Assembly (NCBI RefSeq): GCF_000963865.1
Contig: NZ_CP011071.1
Location: 3,150,001 to 3,214,000 of the forward strand
Source: Flagellimonas lutaonensis
GTDB lineage: Bacteria; Bacteroidota; Bacteroidia; Flavobacteriales; Flavobacteriaceae
DNA length: 64,000 bases
Direction of reading: 5' to 3'
Shown here: piece by piece, positions 8,957-16,842 of the stretch
How positions within the stretch are numbered: position 1 is the first letter of the stretch
Layout of the letters: every line of letters begins with the position of its first letter
Position numbers and translations under genes: made by a program
Notes under the pieces: model-generated
Database searches by the model: none
What the model was told of the DNA's origin: nothing
The model's input: only the letters and a program-made list of their open reading frames with translations

Positions 8957-10363
8957 TCAAATATGCAACGCCCGATTATCTGTGGCCGCCAATGCAGCTT
9001 CTTTCACTGCTTCGGCATAAGTGGGGTGTGCATGGCTCATTCGGGCAATATCCTCTGCAGATGCCCTAAATTCCATAGCAGTCACCGCCTCGGTAATCAA
9101 ATCGGCGCAACGTGCCCCAATCATGTGGACGCCGAGAACCTCGTCCGTATTCTTGTCGGCCAATATCTTTACAAAACCATCAATGTCCATACTGGCACGG
9201 GCACGCCCCAGGGCACGCATGGGAAACTGCCCTACCTTATAAGACACTCCAGCTTCTTTTAGTTCCTCTTCGGTTTTGCCCACAGCGGCCACTTCGGGCC
9301 AAGTGTAGACCACACCGGGTATCAAGTTATAATCGATATGCGGTTTCTGGCCTGCCAACTGCTCGGCGACCAAAACCCCTTCCTCTTCCGCTTTATGCGC
9401 CAACATGGCTCCTTTTATGACATCACCAATGGCATAAATGTTCGATATATTGGTCCGTAGGTGCTCGTTGACCTCAACCCTACCGCGGTCATCCAATTTT
9501 ACCCCGGCGGCTTCTAGGTTCAATCCTTCGGTATAGGGCCTTCTGCCGACCGACACCAGACAATAGTCTCCCTTGAAAGTCACCTCTTGTCCCTTCTTAT
9601 CGTCTGCCTTTACAATTACTTCGTTGCCTTTACGCTCTACGGACTTGACCTTGTGCGACAGGTTGAATTTTACCTTTTGTTTTTTCATAACCTTCATCAG
9701 CTCTTTCGAGAGGGCGGCATCCATCGTGGGGATAATCCTGTCCATGAACTCGATGACAGTCACCTCTGCACCCAATCGGCGGTACACCTGGCCCAATTCA
9801 AGACCGATTACCCCTCCCCCAATAACAATCATGTGCTTGGGAATTTCCTTGAGCGATAAGGCTTCCGTTGAAGTGATGATTCGTTCTTTGTCCAATTTAA
9901 TAAAAGGAAGTGTAGAAGGCTTTGAGCCCGTGGCTATGATAATGTTCTTTGCCTCAATGGTCTCTGGCTTGCCCTTTTCTTTTGTGATTTCTATATGGGT
10001 CGCATCCTTGAAGCTGCCCAGACCATGGTAGACATCAATCTTGTTCTTATCCATCAAAAAGTCAATGCCCTTGGTCGTTTGTTCCACCACAGCATTCTTT
10101 CGGGAAATCATTTTTTCAAGGTTTACCTTAACCGCTCCCGGAATTTCAATACCGTGTTCCTCAAAATGCTTTACCGCTTCCTCGTAATGGTGCGAAGAAT
10201 CAAGCAGCGCTTTCGAGGGAATACAGCCTACGTTCAAGCAGGTGCCACCTAGGGTATTGTACTTTTCGACGATGGCGGTTTTCATTCCCAATTGGGCACA
10301 ACGAATGGCCGCTACGTAACCTCCTGGTCCAGAGCCGATAATGGCTACATCATATTGTGACAT
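8957..10363 (-). CDS. lpdA: Dihydrolipoyl dehydrogenase
   Basis: E3 flavoprotein of 2-oxoacid dehydrogenase and glycine-cleavage complexes; reoxidises dihydrolipoamide with NAD+. Full length (468 residues). Visible motifs are the FAD-binding GSGPGGYVAAIRCAQLG, redox disulfide GGTCLNVGCIPSK, NAD-binding IGGGVIGLELGQVYRRLGAEVTVIE, ANGD-like YAIGDV and the C-terminal AHAHPTYAE-like SHAHPTYAEAVKEAAL with the catalytic His. Transcribed alone; no E1/E2 genes are nearby. Confidence 0.96.
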   Translation of the reverse strand: MSQYDVAIIGSGPGGYVAAIRCAQLGMKTAIVEKYNTLGGTCLNVGCIPSKALLDSSHHYEEAVKHFEEHGIEIPGAVKVNLEKMISRKNAVVEQTTKGIDFLMDKNKIDVYHGLGSFKDATHIEITKEKGKPETIEAKNIIIATGSKPSTLPFIKLDKERIITSTEALSLKEIPKHMIVIGGGVIGLELGQVYRRLGAEVTVIEFMDRIIPTMDAALSKELMKVMKKQKVKFNLSHKVKSVERKGNEVIVKADDKKGQEVTFKGDYCLVSVGRRPYTEGLNLEAAGVKLDDRGRVEVNEHLRTNISNIYAIGDVIKGAMLAHKAEEEGVLVAEQLAGQKPHIDYNLIPGVVYTWPEVAAVGKTEEELKEAGVSYKVGQFPMRALGRARASMDIDGFVKILADKNTDEVLGVHMIGARCADLITEAVTAMEFRASAEDIARMSHAHPTYAEAVKEAALAATDNRALHI

Positions 10364-10446
10364 AGTATATGTTTTCAGATTTTATGCATTGATGCCAATG
10401 CATTCGAGAAGCACAAAAATACGAATGTTTTTGCTTTCTGGAAGAA

Positions 10447-10839
10447 TCAACCCACCGGTGCCAAAGGAAACTTATGGGCGGCCAGACAACCCGACCACAG
10501 GCCCATCATCAAAGCAATGCCCAAACCGGTTTCATGCCAAAGAGGCCCGCTCATGGCATCCCAGAGAACCACAAAAAAGAGTTTGCCCACAACAAACGTC
10601 GACATTAAGATGTGGGGCAGAAAATTACTGCGCACCACAATCAATGACGCCATAAAGCCACCGACAAGACCTGCCACAAATATTCCCAAAGTGCCCAGAA
10701 GAAGTTCAGACCTTGAAGAAGCGCAATAACTTAGACCGTCTATCAGCACCTCTTGTACCAAGGTTGTATAGAGCCAAAGGCTAAAAATACCAACCAAAGA
10801 GGCAATAAACGTTATCAAGATTTTGGTTCTTCGTGCCAT
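10447..10839 (-). CDS. Small integral membrane protein, unknown function
   Basis: I do not recognise the family. From the ATG at 10839 (MARRTKIL) it has 130 residues and about four hydrophobic segments: ITFIASLVGIFSLWLY, LLGTLGIFVAGLVGGFMASLIVV, MSTFVVGKLFFVVLWDAM and GLGIALMMGLWSGCLA. The frame stays open to 10905, but the added 22 residues look non-native. It lies alone between lpdA and the Lrp regulator on the minus strand. Confidence 0.6.
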   Translation of the reverse strand: MARRTKILITFIASLVGIFSLWLYTTLVQEVLIDGLSYCASSRSELLLGTLGIFVAGLVGGFMASLIVVRSNFLPHILMSTFVVGKLFFVVLWDAMSGPLWHETGLGIALMMGLWSGCLAAHKFPLAPVG

Positions 10840-11019
10840 AAGGATTACGGCCCAACGTTTTCTGGATTCACTGACACACCCCACAGACCGGAACCCAGAA
10901 AACAATAACCGTTCGTTTTTTGATTGGCTTTCAAATTACCAAGTTTAGACAAACGATGTTTTTAGTTTAACACGGCTTTAGGTTAAAGTTTCTTAAAGAA
11001 GCAAGGCATTTAATGTTTT

Positions 11020-11478
11020 TTAGATATGGATGGCCGTAGTGTGCTTTACCTCACTGATCACAAAAGAACTTTGGGTATTGCCGATATGGGGAATGGCGGT
11101 CAATTTCGAGACCATGAACTCACGGTATGCCTCCATATCCTCCACATGTATTTTCAAAATATAGTCATGGTCGCCACTGGTGTGGAAACATTCGGCCACT
11201 TCTTCAAGCTTTTGGATTTCGCGTTCAAAATGCAGTACATTTTCCTTTATGTGCTGTGCAAGCCGCACATGGCAGAATACCGAGAATTGGCGGTTCACCA
11301 TTTTTTTATCGACCAATGCCACATATTTTGAAATGACACCTGTACGCTCTAACCGTTTGATACGCTCGTAGACAGCCGTATTCGAAAGGCCAAGGGCATC
11401 AGCATACTGTTTGATCGTTTTCTTTGAGTCTTCTTGCAGCAGTTGCACCAATTGCCGGTCATTTGCATCTATAGCCAT
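11020..11478 (-). CDS. Lrp/AsnC family transcriptional regulator
   Basis: 152-residue feast/famine regulator. An N-terminal winged HTH (about residues 5-60: QLVQLLQEDSKKTIKQYADALGLSNTAVYERIKRLERTGVISKY) is followed by a C-terminal RAM ligand-binding domain (about 65-150), with the GDHDYILKIHVEDMEAY pattern. It is divergent from the methionine gamma-lyase-like gene with a 152-bp AT-rich gap that holds an Lrp-like palindrome. It probably controls that gene, and itself, in response to an amino acid (inference). Confidence 0.92.
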   Translation of the reverse strand: MAIDANDRQLVQLLQEDSKKTIKQYADALGLSNTAVYERIKRLERTGVISKYVALVDKKMVNRQFSVFCHVRLAQHIKENVLHFEREIQKLEEVAECFHTSGDHDYILKIHVEDMEAYREFMVSKLTAIPHIGNTQSSFVISEVKHTTAIHI

Positions 11479-11550
11479 ATGGATTATTTTCTAATCACCC
11501 GTATTTTTTGCAATGAAAAAAGATATTTATTTTACTTAACTCTTTTTTAA

Positions 11551-11565
11551 TAGAAATATTTTCTA
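11551..11565. promoter_or_regulatory. Candidate Lrp-type operator
   Basis: TAGAAATATTTTCTA is a perfect inverted repeat (TAGAAA-TAT-TTTCTA). It matches 13 of 15 positions of the E. coli Lrp consensus YAGHAWATTWTDCTR. The 11-mer TATTTTCTAAT occurs twice in the gap, at 11485-11495 and 11557-11567; the second copy overlaps the palindrome. Confidence 0.6.
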
Positions 11566-11630
11566 ATATAATGAAATATAGTTGATTTTAATTCTTATTT
11601 ACGATATTTTTATATACTAAAATCAGTACT

Positions 11631-12845
11631 ATGGATTATAAGGCTGCCAATAAGATTCAAGATTTACAGTATTTCGGTGAATTTGGTGGGGTGAATCCCT
11701 CCATTTCTGATTCATCAACCTATACTTTTCTTTCAGCAAAGACCATGTTCGACACTTTCGAGGGCAATACAGAGGGCTGTTATCTGTACAGTCGCCACTC
11801 ATCTCCCTCAAACCTGTACCTGGGCGAAGCCATGGCAGCCCTTGAGGGCACCGAAACGGCCAATGTCTATGCCAGTGGCATGGGAGCCATCAGTGCCGTG
11901 ATTTTTCAACTCTGCGACGCCGGCGACCATATCTTGAGCAGTCGTACCATATACGGTGGCACCTACGCCTTTATGAAAAACTTCTTGAGAAAGTTTGATA
12001 TCAATACTTCCTTTGTGGATATCACCAATCTTAAAGCCGTTAAAGACAGTATTGGGCCTAAAACCAAAATGATCTATTGCGAAGCGGTTAGCAATCCCTT
12101 ATTGGAAGTGGCCGATATAGAGGCCCTATCAAGATTGGCCATAAAACATGGTATTCCACTGGTGGTCGACAATACTTTTTCGCCCCTGAGCATCAGTGCG
12201 GCCCGGTTGGGTGCCGATATTGTCGTGCACAGTCTTACCAAGTTCATCAACGGCAGCAGCGACTGTGTGGCCGGGGCCGTATGTGCCTCGAAAGAATTCT
12301 GCCTGCAGCTAAAGGATGTCAACGATGGGGCGGGCATGTTGCTGGGAAGCACACTTGACAGTCTTCGTGCGGCCTCCATCCTAAAAAATATGAGAACCCT
12401 CCACATCCGTATGAAAAAGCATAGTTCGAATGCCCTTTATCTCGCACAGCGGTTTGAGGAAGACGGCCTAAGGGTCGTATATCCGGGGCTTGAATCACAT
12501 CCGGGCCATGAGGTCATGAAAAGGCAAATGGTAACGGAATATGGTTTTGGCGGACTCATGACCATCGATGTGGGGTCCATTGACATGGCCAATGCCCTAA
12601 TGGAGTTGATGCAAAAAGAAAACCTCGGATATCTGGCCGTGAGTTTAGGCTTTTATAAAACCCTTTTCAGTGCCCCGGGCTCATCTACCTCTTCAGAAAT
12701 TCCAGAGGAAGAGCAAAAGGAAATGGGACTCTCAGAGGGGTTGATCCGTTTCTCCATTGGTCTGGACAATGACATTGAACAAACCTACAAAGGTATGCGC
12801 CGTTGCATGGAAGAATTGGGTGTGCTAAAGCCACAGATAGCGTAG
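11631..12845 (+). CDS. PLP-dependent Cys/Met-metabolism enzyme, methionine gamma-lyase-like
   Basis: Fold-type I PLP enzyme (404 residues) of the Cys/Met metabolism family. Motifs: the N-terminal Y-S-R-H phosphate-binding patch (GCYLYSRHSSPSN), ASGMGAIS, SNPLLEVADI, VVDNTFSPL, and the PLP Lys204 in VVHSLTKFINGSSD. C-terminal IRFSIGLDN closes the fold. A lyase that splits methionine to 2-oxobutyrate, methanethiol and ammonia is the best guess; cystathionine gamma-lyase or synthase activity cannot be excluded from sequence alone. It lies between a divergent Lrp regulator and an NhaC-type transporter on the same strand (132-bp gap), suggesting an amino-acid degradation unit. Confidence 0.85.
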   Translation: MDYKAANKIQDLQYFGEFGGVNPSISDSSTYTFLSAKTMFDTFEGNTEGCYLYSRHSSPSNLYLGEAMAALEGTETANVYASGMGAISAVIFQLCDAGDHILSSRTIYGGTYAFMKNFLRKFDINTSFVDITNLKAVKDSIGPKTKMIYCEAVSNPLLEVADIEALSRLAIKHGIPLVVDNTFSPLSISAARLGADIVVHSLTKFINGSSDCVAGAVCASKEFCLQLKDVNDGAGMLLGSTLDSLRAASILKNMRTLHIRMKKHSSNALYLAQRFEEDGLRVVYPGLESHPGHEVMKRQMVTEYGFGGLMTIDVGSIDMANALMELMQKENLGYLAVSLGFYKTLFSAPGSSTSSEIPEEEQKEMGLSEGLIRFSIGLDNDIEQTYKGMRRCMEELGVLKPQIA

Positions 12846-12977
12846 CGTAGTGAATCCCAGTCAATACGACCTGGGGTATGTGGGGCATATTATACCTAGC
12901 CTACCTTGCGCTACGGGCACTTGTTTGCAGATAAAGGGCCAATGTCGTAATATTACCCTTGCATAAAAGCTGACCAA

Positions 12978-14459
12978 ATGCCAGACCAACAGAAGAAACC
13001 CAAGTTCCGGGAGGACGAAACCATCATAGAAAATAAGGAATTGAACATATGGGAAGCCCTAATTCCCGTATTTGTATTGGTGGGCATGCTGGCCTACAAC
13101 GTGTATGTGTTCGGCGATGATGCCCTGAGCGGTTCAAACCAATTCATCCTCTTGCTCGGTGGAGCCGTGGCGGCCATTGTGGGGTTCTTGAACAAGGTTT
13201 CGTACAAACAGATGTTGGCAGAGGTGGCCGAAAATATACGCTCAACAACCGGAGCCCTATTGATTCTTCTTATGGTGGGGGCACTTGCGGGAACTTGGAT
13301 GGTCAGTGGTATCATTCCCGCCATGATCTATTACGGACTGCAGATTTTGAATCCCACTATTTTCTTGGCGGCCTGTGTTATTATCTGTGCCATTATTTCC
13401 ATCGCCACAGGAAGCAGTTGGACCACTGCCGCCACTGTTGGCATTGCACTGATCGGTATTGGTGAGGCCTTGGGCATATCACTGGGCATGACAGCCGGCG
13501 CCGTGCTCTCGGGTGCCTATTTTGGTGATAAGATGTCCCCGTTGAGCGATACCACAAATTTGGCCCCCGCCATGGCAGGCGGTGAACTGTTCTCGCACAT
13601 CCGTTATATGGCCCTTACTACAATACCCACTATTTCGATAACATTGCTGGTGTTCATAATAATCGGTTTTACAGTAGACACATCAGGTGTTGCCGATACG
13701 GAGGCCATTTTGAACACCATTGGAAATACTTTCAATATAAATGGATGGTTGTTCATTGTGCCCTTGGCAGTTATTTTTCTAATTGTGAAAAAGACACCAC
13801 CCTTGGTTGCTCTGCTGCTCGGAACCCTACTTGGCGGGATTTTTGCTTTGATTTTTCAACCAGATATTGTCGCCGGATTGACCGGTTCTAAAAATTTGAC
13901 ATTTGAATCTGGCTACAAAGGTATTTTGAACGCAATAACGGTCAAGACCTCCATAGCAACAGACAACCCACAACTTAATGAGCTCTTTTCCGCAAAAGGC
14001 ATGGAAGGCATGCTCGGCACCATTTGGCTAATCGTCTGTGCGATGGTTTTTGGTGGTATTATGGATGGTATCGGTGCATTGGCACGTATTACCAAATCGC
14101 TGTTGAACATGGCGAAAACCACTTTCGGACTCTTTGCCAGTACCGTAGGAAGCTGTTTAGCACTGAATGTCACAGCCTCCGATCAATATTTGGCCATTGT
14201 GGTGCCCGGAAAAATGTTCTCAAAGGCGTTCGAAGAGCGTGACCTCGCTCCTGAAAACCTAAGCCGTACCTTAGAGGATTCTGGTACCGTAACCTCAGTT
14301 TTGGTGCCTTGGAATACGTGTGGAGCGTACCATAGTGGCGTATTGGGTGTGACCGTGGGCGACTATTTTTTCTACGCCATCTTCAACTGGCTGAGCCCGT
14401 TAATGACCCTGTTCTTTGCAGCTTTCAAAATAAAGATCAAGCAGTTGGCCAAGGCTTAG
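12978..14459 (+). CDS. nhaC: NhaC-family Na+/H+ antiporter-type transporter
   Basis: 493-residue inner-membrane protein with about eleven spans. Typical NhaC motifs: IATGSSWTTAATVGIALIGIG, SGAYFGDKMSPLSDTTNLAPA, and the C-terminal LEDSGTVTSVLVPWNTCGAYHSGVLGV. Family members exchange Na+ for H+, often with an organic substrate; a branch (MetT) was proposed to import methionine. Its position behind a methionine gamma-lyase-like gene fits substrate uptake (inference). It starts at ATG 12978. Confidence 0.9.
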   Translation: MPDQQKKPKFREDETIIENKELNIWEALIPVFVLVGMLAYNVYVFGDDALSGSNQFILLLGGAVAAIVGFLNKVSYKQMLAEVAENIRSTTGALLILLMVGALAGTWMVSGIIPAMIYYGLQILNPTIFLAACVIICAIISIATGSSWTTAATVGIALIGIGEALGISLGMTAGAVLSGAYFGDKMSPLSDTTNLAPAMAGGELFSHIRYMALTTIPTISITLLVFIIIGFTVDTSGVADTEAILNTIGNTFNINGWLFIVPLAVIFLIVKKTPPLVALLLGTLLGGIFALIFQPDIVAGLTGSKNLTFESGYKGILNAITVKTSIATDNPQLNELFSAKGMEGMLGTIWLIVCAMVFGGIMDGIGALARITKSLLNMAKTTFGLFASTVGSCLALNVTASDQYLAIVVPGKMFSKAFEERDLAPENLSRTLEDSGTVTSVLVPWNTCGAYHSGVLGVTVGDYFFYAIFNWLSPLMTLFFAAFKIKIKQLAKA

Positions 14460-14546
14460 TGCCCCTATTTGGTTTATCGTCAACCCCTTGAACCCATTGC
14501 ATAGGCAAATATGATTTTCCTATAAAAAAATCCGATTTCGGATTTC

Positions 14547-14577
14547 TTGAACAAGCTCCCGATTCGTTTTATTTTTG
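14547..14577 (+). promoter_or_regulatory. Bacteroidota promoter for the peroxiredoxin gene
   Basis: TTG (14547-14549), a 20-bp spacer, then TATTTTTG (14570-14577) fits the -33/-7 pattern. A TTG at 14575 that would extend the reading frame lies inside the -7 element, so translation starts at the ATG at 14608. Confidence 0.7.
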
Positions 14578-14607
14578 CACCCTAAAATCAAAAAAATAGA
14601 ACGAGAT

Positions 14608-15252
14608 ATGACTTTCGTAGGTAAAAAATTCCCAAGTTTAGAAGTGAACGCCATCGATGAAATGGGCGACACTTTCAAAATCAACGTGTTCAAAAAAGCG
14701 GTTGAAGAAAAGAAAAAAGTATTGCTTTTCTGGTATCCGAAAGATTTCACTTTCGTGTGCCCTACCGAGCTTCATGCGTTTCAGAAAGCGTTGGGTGAGT
14801 TCGAAAAACGAAACACTTTGGTCATCGGTGCTTCTTGCGACACAGCTGAAGTACACTTTGCCTGGTTGAACACCACCAAAGACAATGGAGGTATCGAAGG
14901 GGTAACCTACCCATTGATCGCCGATAGTAACAGAAATCTATCGAACATTTTGGGCATACTTGACATTACCGACGAAACCTATAATGAAGAGCACGATACG
15001 GTACTATTGGAAGGTGACAACGTTACCTATCGCGCCACGTATCTAATCGACGAAGAGGGCACGGTATTCCATGAGAGCATCAACCATATGCCCGTAGGCC
15101 GTAACATCAACGAGTTCTTGCGCTTGATCGATGCCTATACCCATGTACAGGAAAAAGGCGAGGTTTGCCCCGCCAACTGGGAAGAAGGCAAAGAAGCCAT
15201 GAATGCCAATAGGGAAAGCGTTTCTGAGTTCTTGTCAAGCCACATCAACTAA
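14608..15252 (+). CDS. 2-Cys peroxiredoxin (AhpC/Prx type)
   Basis: Reduces H2O2 and alkyl hydroperoxides. 214 residues from MTFVGKKF. The peroxidatic Cys is in DFTFVCPTELHAFQ and the resolving Cys in the C-terminal EVCPANWEEGKEAM. No signal peptide, so cytoplasmic. It heads a cluster with a thioredoxin (11-bp gap) that is its likely reductant, and a small conserved protein. The upstream promoter is well formed. Confidence 0.95.
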   Translation: MTFVGKKFPSLEVNAIDEMGDTFKINVFKKAVEEKKKVLLFWYPKDFTFVCPTELHAFQKALGEFEKRNTLVIGASCDTAEVHFAWLNTTKDNGGIEGVTYPLIADSNRNLSNILGILDITDETYNEEHDTVLLEGDNVTYRATYLIDEEGTVFHESINHMPVGRNINEFLRLIDAYTHVQEKGEVCPANWEEGKEAMNANRESVSEFLSSHIN

Positions 15253-15263
15253 AAATCTTTGGT

Positions 15264-15578
15264 ATGTTGGTTGAACTGGAAAAAGATAATCTTCAAGAGA
15301 TTATTGACCAAAACGAAAAAGTGGTCGTACAATATTCTGCCTCATGGTGTGGAAACTGTCGTATCATGAAACCCAAGTTCAAGAAAGAGGCACGTGAAAA
15401 CGAGCGACTGACCTTTGTCTTGGTAGATGTGGAAAAGTTTCCAGAATCCAGAAAATTGGCAAATGTTGACAACCTGCCCACCTTTGCGGCCTTCGCAAAC
15501 GGTTCTCTAAAAAAGCAGGTGCAGACCAATAAGTACGAAGTGCTTAAAGAGTTGATCAATGAGGTTGCCGTTAATTAA
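15264..15578 (+). CDS. Thioredoxin family protein
   Basis: 104-residue single-domain thioredoxin with active site SASWCGNCRIMKP (CGNC rather than CGPC) and the cis-Pro region VDNLPTFAAFANG. Cytoplasmic. It follows the peroxiredoxin by 11 bp and overlaps the next gene by 20 bp, so the three form an operon; a dedicated electron donor for the peroxiredoxin is likely (inference). Confidence 0.92.
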   Translation: MLVELEKDNLQEIIDQNEKVVVQYSASWCGNCRIMKPKFKKEARENERLTFVLVDVEKFPESRKLANVDNLPTFAAFANGSLKKQVQTNKYEVLKELINEVAVN

Positions 15579-15816
15579 ACACTTGGTCAATTTTATTGAG
15601 GAACATGACGAGGATTTCGTTATGGAGGCCGCTGAAACATTGGAGCATCTTTCAGAGGCGCCCTCAATCAAAGATGAAGAGTTGGACGTAATCGGTGAGC
15701 TCATTTCAAATCTCTATGGGGCTTTGGAGGTTCAAAAGGAAATCCGTTCTGGTACTCCAAAGAAAGAGGCCTTGAATTCTTTTATGAACCGTGTAATGGG
15801 TTCCATAGATTTGTAA
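15559..15816 (+). CDS. Small conserved protein, DUF6952-like
   Basis: 85-residue acidic, helical protein (LPLIKHLVNFIEEHDEDFVMEAAETLEHLSE) that I associate with the flavobacterial family DUF6952. Function unknown. No signal or membrane segment. Its ATG lies 20 bp inside the thioredoxin gene in another frame, so translation is probably coupled. The operon ends at the terminator at 15839. Confidence 0.75.
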   Translation: MRLPLIKHLVNFIEEHDEDFVMEAAETLEHLSEAPSIKDEELDVIGELISNLYGALEVQKEIRSGTPKKEALNSFMNRVMGSIDL

Positions 15817-15838
15817 CCACTTTAAAATGTTGAAACCG

Positions 15839-15877
15839 AAAACCCTTTTGTGTAAAAAAGCAAAAGGGTTTTCTTTT
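15839..15877 (+). terminator. Rho-independent terminator
   Basis: AAAACCCTTTTG (15839-15850) pairs perfectly with CAAAAGGGTTTT (15861-15872), with a 10-nt loop and a following T-rich tract. It closes the peroxiredoxin-thioredoxin operon. Confidence 0.85.
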
Positions 15878-15914
15878 TAATGGTTTTCCAATTACATTTG
15901 AAAAAAACAATCAA

Positions 15915-16421
15915 ATGGCTACGGTAACACTTAAAGGAAACGAAATACATACCTTGGGAAACCTACCCGAAAAAGGCTCACAAGCTCCTGATTTTACATT
16001 GGTGACCAACGACCTATCGACGGTATCACTCGCTGACTACAAGGGCCATAAATTGGTGCTGAACATTTTTCCGAGCATTGATACGGGTACCTGTGCCCAA
16101 TCGGTGCGCCAGTTCAATGAAGAAGCCGCAGAACTTGAAAATACCATCGTGCTCTGCATCTCAAAAGACCTGCCTTTTGCCCAGTCCCGTTTTTGTGGGG
16201 CCGAGGGCATCGACAATGTCGAGACCCTTTCTGACTACAGGGATGGTAATTTTGGGAAAAGCTATAAGGTGGAATTTACAGACGGCCCGCTGAAAGGCTT
16301 GTTGTCGCGATCGGTAGTGGTCATTGACGAACAGGGAACGGTACTGTACACCGAACAGGTCTCTGAAACCGTCGACGAACCCAACTATAAGGCGGCACTT
16401 GAAGCATTGATGGATGCCTAA
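15915..16421 (+). CDS. tpx: Thiol peroxidase Tpx
   Basis: Atypical 2-Cys peroxiredoxin (168 residues) that reduces organic hydroperoxides with thioredoxin. Peroxidatic Cys in [15 protein letters not shown]; resolving Cys in [19 protein letters not shown], both at the normal Tpx positions. No signal peptide. A TACATTTG element at 15893-15900 is its likely -7 box. It is the second peroxide enzyme in 1.5 kb, after the 2-Cys peroxiredoxin. The 3' end overlaps dgkA by 8 bp. Confidence 0.94.
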   Translation: MATVTLKGNEIHTLGNLPEKGSQAPDFTLVTNDLSTVSLADYKGHKLVLNIFPSIDTGTCAQSVRQFNEEAAELENTIVLCISKDLPFAQSRFCGAEGIDNVETLSDYRDGNFGKSYKVEFTDGPLKGLLSRSVVVIDEQGTVLYTEQVSETVDEPNYKAALEALMDA

Positions 16422-16779
16422 GGAATCATTTCTCAAAAACCGCCTGAAGAGTATTGGTTTTGCCTTAAATGGGATGCTGCTGTTGCTAAAGACCGAAGCA
16501 AGTATCAAGGTGCAGTTTTTCTTGGCCCTGTTGATGACGGCGGCAGGTTTTTATTTTGACATTTCATCGGTCGAATGGTGCCTGCAGCTTTTGGCCATCG
16601 GACTGGTAATGGGCATAGAAGGAGTTAACACGGCCATTGAAGCACTGTCAGATTATGTGCAACCAGATTTTGACCCTAGAATTGGCAAGATCAAAGATAT
16701 ATCTGCAGGGGCGGTCATGGTGGTATCGGTTATGGCGGTCATTATCGGCATGATCATTTATCTGCCAAAAATATTTTAG
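16414..16779 (+). CDS. dgkA: Diacylglycerol kinase (DgkA family)
   Basis: Small inner-membrane lipid kinase (121 residues) with three spans. The core [14 protein letters not shown]...[14 protein letters not shown] carries the family's conserved Glu, Asn and Asp residues. It phosphorylates diacylglycerol, or undecaprenol in Gram-positive relatives. Its ATG lies 8 bp inside tpx, so the two are cotranscribed. Confidence 0.9.
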   Translation: MPKESFLKNRLKSIGFALNGMLLLLKTEASIKVQFFLALLMTAAGFYFDISSVEWCLQLLAIGLVMGIEGVNTAIEALSDYVQPDFDPRIGKIKDISAGAVMVVSVMAVIIGMIIYLPKIF

Positions 16780-16805
16780 GCGGCCCCAACAGCTTCAGCT
16801 CTCTC

Positions 16806-16813
16806 TAAATTTG
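16806..16813 (+). promoter_or_regulatory. -7 element upstream of ftsK
   Basis: TAAATTTG fits TAnnTTTG and lies 29 bp before the ftsK ATG. No clear -33 element is visible. Confidence 0.5.
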
Positions 16814-16842
16814 TAATTTTAGCCCCCAGAACAGACGGATGT

